Notes under the pieces: generated by a model
Database searches by the model: none
What the model was told of the DNA's origin: nothing
Seen by the model: only the letters and a program-made list of their open reading frames with translations
Part shown: positions 60,386 through 64,000 of the stretch, one piece after another
Position numbering within the stretch: the stretch's first letter is position 1
Layout: every line of letters begins with the position of its first letter
Assembly (NCBI GenBank): GCA_910579805.1
Contig: CAJTWM010000006.1
Location: 62,001-126,000, forward strand
Length of the DNA stretch: 64,000 nucleotides
Direction: 5' to 3'
Source: an uncultured Lachnospiraceae bacterium
Lineage (GTDB): Bacteria; Bacillota; Clostridia; Lachnospirales; Lachnospiraceae
Translations under genes and position numbers: made by a program

Positions 60386-60420
60386 CCTTCTTTTCCTTCT
60401 TTTCCTTCTTTTCCTTCTTC
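60386..60420. repeat. Short tandem repeat (CCTTCTTTT)x4
   Basis: Three exact nonamer copies, CCTTCTTTT, and a partial fourth stand in the 60177-60461 gap. Read on the minus strand they are purine-rich GAAGGAAAA units resembling ribosome-binding sites, but no start codon uses them convincingly. Nothing else is supported in this gap apart from a short hairpin, ATGCCAT/ATGGCAT, near 60265. Confidence 0.6.
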
Positions 60421-60461
60421 ATCCTTGCTTTTCTTTGCTTCCCGGCTTCTCTTTCGCTGCC

Positions 60462-61361
60462 CTATATCACCTGAGTAAAATAATCTTTCAATTTCTTCGG
60501 CCCTTCCAATACCTCCCGTCCCACATAGAGCGTCTTATCCGGTTTCGTGAGTACGCTCCATTTTACCAACGTAATCCTACCGTTTTCGATCTCCAGCGCG
60601 GTAATGCAACGCGGATGGACGCAACAGCCCGTATTACAGTACATCACTTCTCCCGGATCAGGCAGTACAGAACGGTGCGTATGTCCGGTAATCAGCATTA
60701 CTTCGTTTTTTTCCGCCCAATGGGAAAGTTTTTTCTCCACCCGCTTTTTCTTTTTATAATTTTTTGCCGCGCTGGTCGGATCCCTGAAACCCATCTGCTC
60801 TAAAGGCCTCCACACATACCGGACCAAAAATCTGCCAAGCTGCCAAAGAATATCGTTGAGCAGGTCGCCCTGATGTCCGTGCGTAAGTAAGATCTCAATT
60901 CCATTTCTCTCGTCTTTCAACAAAATGCCTTCTGTGACCTCAATCCCGGGAAACAGTTCCACATTCCTGTCACAGCTCTCGCAATAGTACTCTTTTAGGC
61001 ATCCGTTTGTACACTTTTTACTTCTTTTTTTCTTGTCATGGTTTCCAAACAACATATGCATTCGCTGTCCTCTGTAAAACTGAGACATGAGCCAGAAACT
61101 GCTGCTGTGCGTCTGAATGATCTGACACAGATTTCTGTTTTCCCACATCTCATCCCCGTCCCCTAATTCTATATAGGTATATCCAAAACGGTAATAATCC
61201 TGTAATGCGGCAAAAAACAGATTCTGATTCGGCAGGAAATTATCATTCCAATTCCCTATCCCCCTGTGACAGTCGCTCATCAGCACAAAGCGGGAATTAG
61301 GATAAAGAGGCAGTATTTTTGCATTTTTATAAACCTGATTTAATTTTGAATAAGTACTCAT
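60462..61361 (-). CDS. Calcineurin-like metallophosphoesterase
   Basis: The start chosen is the ATG at 61361 (MSTYSKLNQVYKNAKILPLY), behind GGAG; a TTG-initiated extension overlaps the upstream gene. The 299-residue protein has the metallophosphoesterase ligands MSDCHRG, ELGDGDEMWEN, LFGNHDKKK, LLTHGHQGD and ITGHTHR. An inserted cysteine-rich segment (KKCTNGCLKEYYCESCDRNV) could bind zinc. The substrate is unknown; relatives act on phospholipid-linked or nucleotide phosphates. Confidence 0.88.
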   Translation of the reverse strand: MSTYSKLNQVYKNAKILPLYPNSRFVLMSDCHRGIGNWNDNFLPNQNLFFAALQDYYRFGYTYIELGDGDEMWENRNLCQIIQTHSSSFWLMSQFYRGQRMHMLFGNHDKKKRSKKCTNGCLKEYYCESCDRNVELFPGIEVTEGILLKDERNGIEILLTHGHQGDLLNDILWQLGRFLVRYVWRPLEQMGFRDPTSAAKNYKKKKRVEKKLSHWAEKNEVMLITGHTHRSVLPDPGEVMYCNTGCCVHPRCITALEIENGRITLVKWSVLTKPDKTLYVGREVLEGPKKLKDYFTQVI

Positions 61362-61383
61362 GACACTCCAATCCGCATACTTT

Positions 61384-62313
61384 TTATGTATTTTTGATTC
61401 CAACCTGCATACGCAGTCTGCCCACGGCCGTCAGTTTCCGGTACAGTCCGGGCAGCCGATAACGGATATAATCGACCTTATCGATCGTTCTTATGTATTT
61501 CTTCGTCAGACGCAGGTAACGCCTGCAGTTTCTCCGGTTCTGCCGCTGTATTCTCTTTGTCATATGCCCCAGCCGAAGGATCGTCTGTTTATTTTTAGGC
61601 TCCGCATATAAGAAAGAGACTTGGTTTCCGTTTACATCGATCGCGCTGCGCAAATAACCGCATTCTTCCATCCCTCCCACAAATGCCTGCCGCATTTCCT
61701 GATCAGGAAAACGGATGCTGCATTCCATATGAAGCGCCTCCGGTTCCGAGAATACCCCCGGTTTAAACGCAGTAAGCCACCAATGCTTTTCCTGTCTTTC
61801 AAGCAGCGCTTCACCGTCTTTATACAAAATAAATTCCATTTCCATATAGTCTCTTTCATCCACGCATTGATAAAGCGTTCCGTCGAAAAAGTCAGGTTTC
61901 CTTCTGCCCTCTTCCGTCATATAGATCCCGATCTCTGCTCCGGCAGCCATTCCATACTGTCCCTTCCACAACTCGATCAGCCAATATCGGTTATGGCAAA
62001 AAAAGGGGATCGGTTCACAGTCGATGACCATATTCATAACGCCCGCCGCTTCGTCATAAAAACGACTGTATCCCACCTTTTTCTGCCATGGATTTTTCTG
62101 TGAAAATACATAATCGTTTTCCATATCATAGTCAAAGCCTACGGCAGTTAAAGCCGTCTTAAAATCTTTCAGTTTTTCTTCATCCGATCTTTCAAGCACC
62201 CGTTTCCGGGCCTCCTTCTTCCGACGTCCTGCCCAAACCAAAATACAGACTATCCCTAGCGCAAATAAAACAGCCGTAATAATGAGTGCAATAAAAATAT
62301 AACTTTTCCACAC
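61384..62313 (-). CDS. Membrane-anchored protein of unknown function (309 aa)
   Basis: Translation likely starts at GTG (62313). An N-terminal hydrophobic helix (YIFIALIITAVLFALGIVCI) is followed by a basic stop (RRKKEARKR) and a ~270-residue cytoplasmic or surface domain with beta-rich segments (YDMENDYVFSQKNPWQKKVG; MNMVIDCEPIPFFCHNRYWL). No family is recognised. It is upstream of and probably co-transcribed with the phosphoesterase. Confidence 0.75.
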   Translation of the reverse strand: MWKSYIFIALIITAVLFALGIVCILVWAGRRKKEARKRVLERSDEEKLKDFKTALTAVGFDYDMENDYVFSQKNPWQKKVGYSRFYDEAAGVMNMVIDCEPIPFFCHNRYWLIELWKGQYGMAAGAEIGIYMTEEGRRKPDFFDGTLYQCVDERDYMEMEFILYKDGEALLERQEKHWWLTAFKPGVFSEPEALHMECSIRFPDQEMRQAFVGGMEECGYLRSAIDVNGNQVSFLYAEPKNKQTILRLGHMTKRIQRQNRRNCRRYLRLTKKYIRTIDKVDYIRYRLPGLYRKLTAVGRLRMQVGIKNT

Positions 62314-62368
62314 GGCAGTTCCCGCCTCTTTTCTAAACTCCCTCTCCTTATTCTATTCCTTTTCCCCC

Positions 62369-62611
62369 TTACTGTGCCTGTCCGCCGTATCCGAAAAACG
62401 GGACGTGTTTAGGAATCCGTTTTAATGTACTGACTGGATTATATTTCGCTAAATGGCTTGCCTGAATTTCCATCTGCCGCGTTGGTCTACGCTCCGCTTC
62501 GGTCCGTGCCGGCCGTGTGCCACTGGCACCGTCAGTCAACGATGCCCCCGCTTCGTAAAATACCCTTCCGGATTCTGTAAAATTCAGAAAATTCAGAAAA
62601 GATTTTTTCAT
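62369..62611 (-). CDS. Small protein (80 aa), unknown
   Basis: The start chosen is the ATG at 62611 (MKKSFLNFLNFTESGRVFYE) after GGAGG. The product is basic and rich in Arg, Thr and Ala in the middle, with no hydrophobic helix. Function unknown; the middle has low complexity, so coding status is moderately certain. Its start region lies just upstream of the divergent tRNA promoter. Confidence 0.5.
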   Translation of the reverse strand: MKKSFLNFLNFTESGRVFYEAGASLTDGASGTRPARTEAERRPTRQMEIQASHLAKYNPVSTLKRIPKHVPFFGYGGQAQ

Positions 62612-62632
62612 AAAAATCCTCCGAAAAAGTAC

Positions 62633-62661
62633 TTGCATTTTTCTCCAATAACATATATAAT
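62633..62661 (+). promoter_or_regulatory. Promoter of tRNA-Pro
   Basis: TTGCAT and a perfect TATAAT, 17 bases apart, end 13 bases before the tRNA 5' end. This is a compact stable-RNA promoter. Confidence 0.85.
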
Positions 62662-62674
62662 TATGAGTGCATTT

Positions 62675-62747
62675 CGGGGTGTGGCTCAGGTGGTAGAGCG
62701 CTACTTTAGGGAAGTAGAGGCCGCGTGTTCAAGTCACGTCACTCCGA
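62675..62747 (+). tRNA. tRNA-Pro (anticodon AGG)
   Basis: The 73-base cloverleaf is complete: acceptor CGGGGTG/CACTCCG (one G-U), D arm GCTC/GAGC, anticodon stem CTACT/AGTAG with loop TTAGGGA (U33, anticodon AGG, G37), a five-base variable loop and a T arm with TTCAAGT. The discriminator is A. CCA is not encoded. A34 in a proline tRNA is less usual in bacteria than UGG. Confidence 0.93.
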
Positions 62748-62762
62748 TTTTATGCAGTAGGA

Positions 62763-62792
62763 AAGCAGGTAACATAATTTACCTGCTTTTTT
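62763..62792 (+). terminator. Terminator of the tRNA-Pro transcript
   Basis: AAGCAGGTAA and TTACCTGCTT form a perfect ten-pair stem with a small loop, followed by a U run. Confidence 0.93.
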
Positions 62793-62856
62793 GTATAAAA
62801 TCCCCAAATACGAATATACTTTTTATAAAAGTATTTTGTGACAGGGAGATGGACTT

Positions 62857-63129
62857 TTGGCTGCAATCGAAAAAGATTTATTTTTTTATAAAGAAATTTC
62901 TTTCTGTAAAGTCTACAGTAGGGAAAGCAAGACCGCTTTGGAAAAACTTTTATTGCAAAATCATATTTCATACTTCATAGAATGGGGACAGACGCCCCTC
63001 TACCAAAGAGTGTTCCAAACTCATGGCAGAGAAAAAAACATCTATATCTTCCGCATCAATCAGGCAGACGTAAAGAAAGCTGCCCTGCTTACCCAGCATA
63101 TGGACAATATCGAGCTTGTCCACGCATAA
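62857..63129 (+). CDS. Small conserved protein (90 aa), TTG start
   Basis: Translation most likely begins at TTG (62857), behind AGGGAGA. The 90-residue protein is soluble, with an alpha/beta pattern (KDLFFYKEISFCKVYSRESK; NIYIFRINQADVKKAALLTQ). No family is recognised. It stands alone downstream of the tRNA terminator. Confidence 0.6.
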   Translation: MAAIEKDLFFYKEISFCKVYSRESKTALEKLLLQNHISYFIEWGQTPLYQRVFQTHGREKNIYIFRINQADVKKAALLTQHMDNIELVHA

Positions 63130-63186
63130 TAAGCATAATAAATAAACCGTATATATGAGTCCCGTATAGGACTCTGTCATTCATAT

Positions 63187-63404
63187 TCCAACACGCTCCA
63201 GAGCGTGTTGGAAAAATGCTTTCCGTCAGATGTGCGTCACAATTTATAGGAGACTAAGAGCATAAATGCTCCGCCAAACAAAGGGCGCATATGCAGCAAA
63301 GGCATAAAGAGCAATGCCTTATGCAACCTGAATTTGGTGTAAATATCGCGCAAAGTGAGACGTGCAGATGTCATGCCATTAAAATGGCGGAAATGATTTT
63401 TCAA
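63187..63404. mobile_element. MITE-like palindromic element, copy 2 (right end truncated)
   Basis: From GAGCGTGTTGGAAAAATGCT (63201) the sequence follows the element at 21514-21707 over its whole length, with a ~15-base insertion and scattered changes; the right terminus lacks the outer ACACGCTCTA. At 63188-63211 an extra end forms the perfect palindrome CCAACACGCTC/GAGCGTGTTGG, as if two elements met end to end. It abuts the 3' end of the GH95 gene. Confidence 0.8.
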
Positions 63405-63406
63405 TT

Positions 63407-64000
63407 TCATTCCCTTTCTTCTCTCTCATAGATCCTGTACTCCACTGCTTTTCCGTCTTTCCATGCGATATCGACAGCCTTTTTTCCTTTGATGCACAAT
63501 CCTTTCACAACCCCCTCACTAAATGCCTTAGGAAGCGCCGGAAGAATCTTTACTTCGCCGTTTCTGTCCTGTACGAGCATATTGGCAATGGCTGCCGTTC
63601 CCCCAAAATTTCCATCGATCTGGAAAGGCGGATGCGCGTCCCAAAGATTATCGTAAGTAGACTTGGTAAGCAGCGTCCTCAGACATTCGTAAACCTTTTC
63701 TCCGTCGCCTAGCACGGCAAACAGATTGATGATCCACGCAAGGCTCCATCCGGTATAGCCGCCCCCGTTCTGCAGACGGATTTCGAGAGATTTTTTACAG
63801 GCACCGGTAAGTGTATCTTCCCCTGCAAACAGTTCCGAAGGGAATAACCCGTACAGATGGGACATATGCCTATGTCCCGGTTCCGTCTCTTCAAATTCCT
63901 CATTCCATTCCAATAATTGTCCCTTGCTCCCGATCTGCAATGCCGCCAATGAAGCCGTTCTTTCCTCTATCTCCTTCAGCAATCCGTCTTCTTTCCCTAA
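63407..64000 (-). CDS. Glycoside hydrolase family 95 (alpha-L-fucosidase/galactosidase type), partial
   Basis: The frame is open to the window edge; this is the C-terminal ~198 residues of a protein normally of 750-800. It contains the GH95 blocks QLLEWNEEFEETEPGHRHMS, HLYGLFPS, NGGGYTGWSLAW and DAHPPFQIDGNFGGTAAIAN, which include active-site residues of the (alpha/alpha)6 barrel. The family releases terminal fucose or L-galactose from host or plant glycans. The stop lies three bases from the MITE-like element. Confidence 0.9.
   Translation of the reverse strand, partial: LGKEDGLLKEIEERTASLAALQIGSKGQLLEWNEEFEETEPGHRHMSHLYGLFPSELFAGEDTLTGACKKSLEIRLQNGGGYTGWSLAWIINLFAVLGDGEKVYECLRTLLTKSTYDNLWDAHPPFQIDGNFGGTAAIANMLVQDRNGEVKILPALPKAFSEGVVKGLCIKGKKAVDIAWKDGKAVEYRIYEREERE

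Noticed and set aside
60386-60420. CRISPR-like repeats
   Set aside because: The nonamers are contiguous with no spacers; simple tandem repeat only.

Overview
The window is a stretch of chromosome from a Gram-positive, spore-forming anaerobe of the Clostridia, most likely a gut Lachnospiraceae. The evidence is: a CIRCE-controlled groESL operon, a tryptophan T-box, RelA/SpoT, the dipicolinate synthase pair dpaAB, a 2-oxoacid:ferredoxin oxidoreductase, rubrerythrin, an oligopeptide ABC importer, and surface or cytosolic glycan enzymes (anchored pullulanase, GH43, GH95). No rRNA or CRISPR array is present. The placement rests on gene content and protein style, not on a search.

Layout. 1-10.5 kb (minus strand): hemZ (cut by the window edge), an MBL-fold hydrolase, rel, apt, groSL with CIRCE, a LytS/LytTR-type two-component pair and a protein with a degenerate GGDEF domain. 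10.6-16.5 kb (minus): trpBA behind a T-box leader, then a cell-wall-exposed pullulanase. 16.9-21.3 kb: a YeiH-type membrane protein (plus), a carbamoyltransferase fragment and porCDAB (minus). 21.5-21.9 kb: two abutting MITE-like palindromic elements. 21.94-33.15 kb: an integrated ~11.2 kb mobile element. 33.2-36.7 kb (plus): dpaA, dpaB, asnB. 36.9-46.5 kb (minus): a CPBP protease, small proteins, an AraC regulator and the oppABCDF operon. 46.9-50.4 kb (plus): a heterodimeric ABC exporter. 50.5-63.4 kb: DegV, GH43, rubrerythrin, a zone of broken gene fragments (55-58.9 kb), an RlmD-type RNA methyltransferase, a metallophosphoesterase and tRNA-Pro(AGG). The right edge cuts a GH95 gene.

The most striking object is the 11.2 kb element. 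Its plus-strand genes look like a filamentous phage (inovirus) virion module: a small soluble protein in the position of an ssDNA-binding protein, several one-helix membrane peptides, a major-coat-like peptide followed by a terminator, a secreted and anchored adsorption-type protein, a pVI-like protein and a Zot/pI ATPase. Its replication module is not of the usual inovirus type. It has a CRESS-DNA-type Rep (HUH endonuclease plus SF3-like helicase). About 140 bases upstream is a stem-loop presenting TAGTATTAC, the nonanucleotide known from circoviruses, followed by TGTGAC iterons. An IS30-family transposase without its own inverted repeats, and terminal inverted repeats within a duplicated palindromic target, suggest that the element integrates by DDE transposition. 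The element therefore appears to join filamentous-phage assembly to circovirus-like rolling-circle replication.
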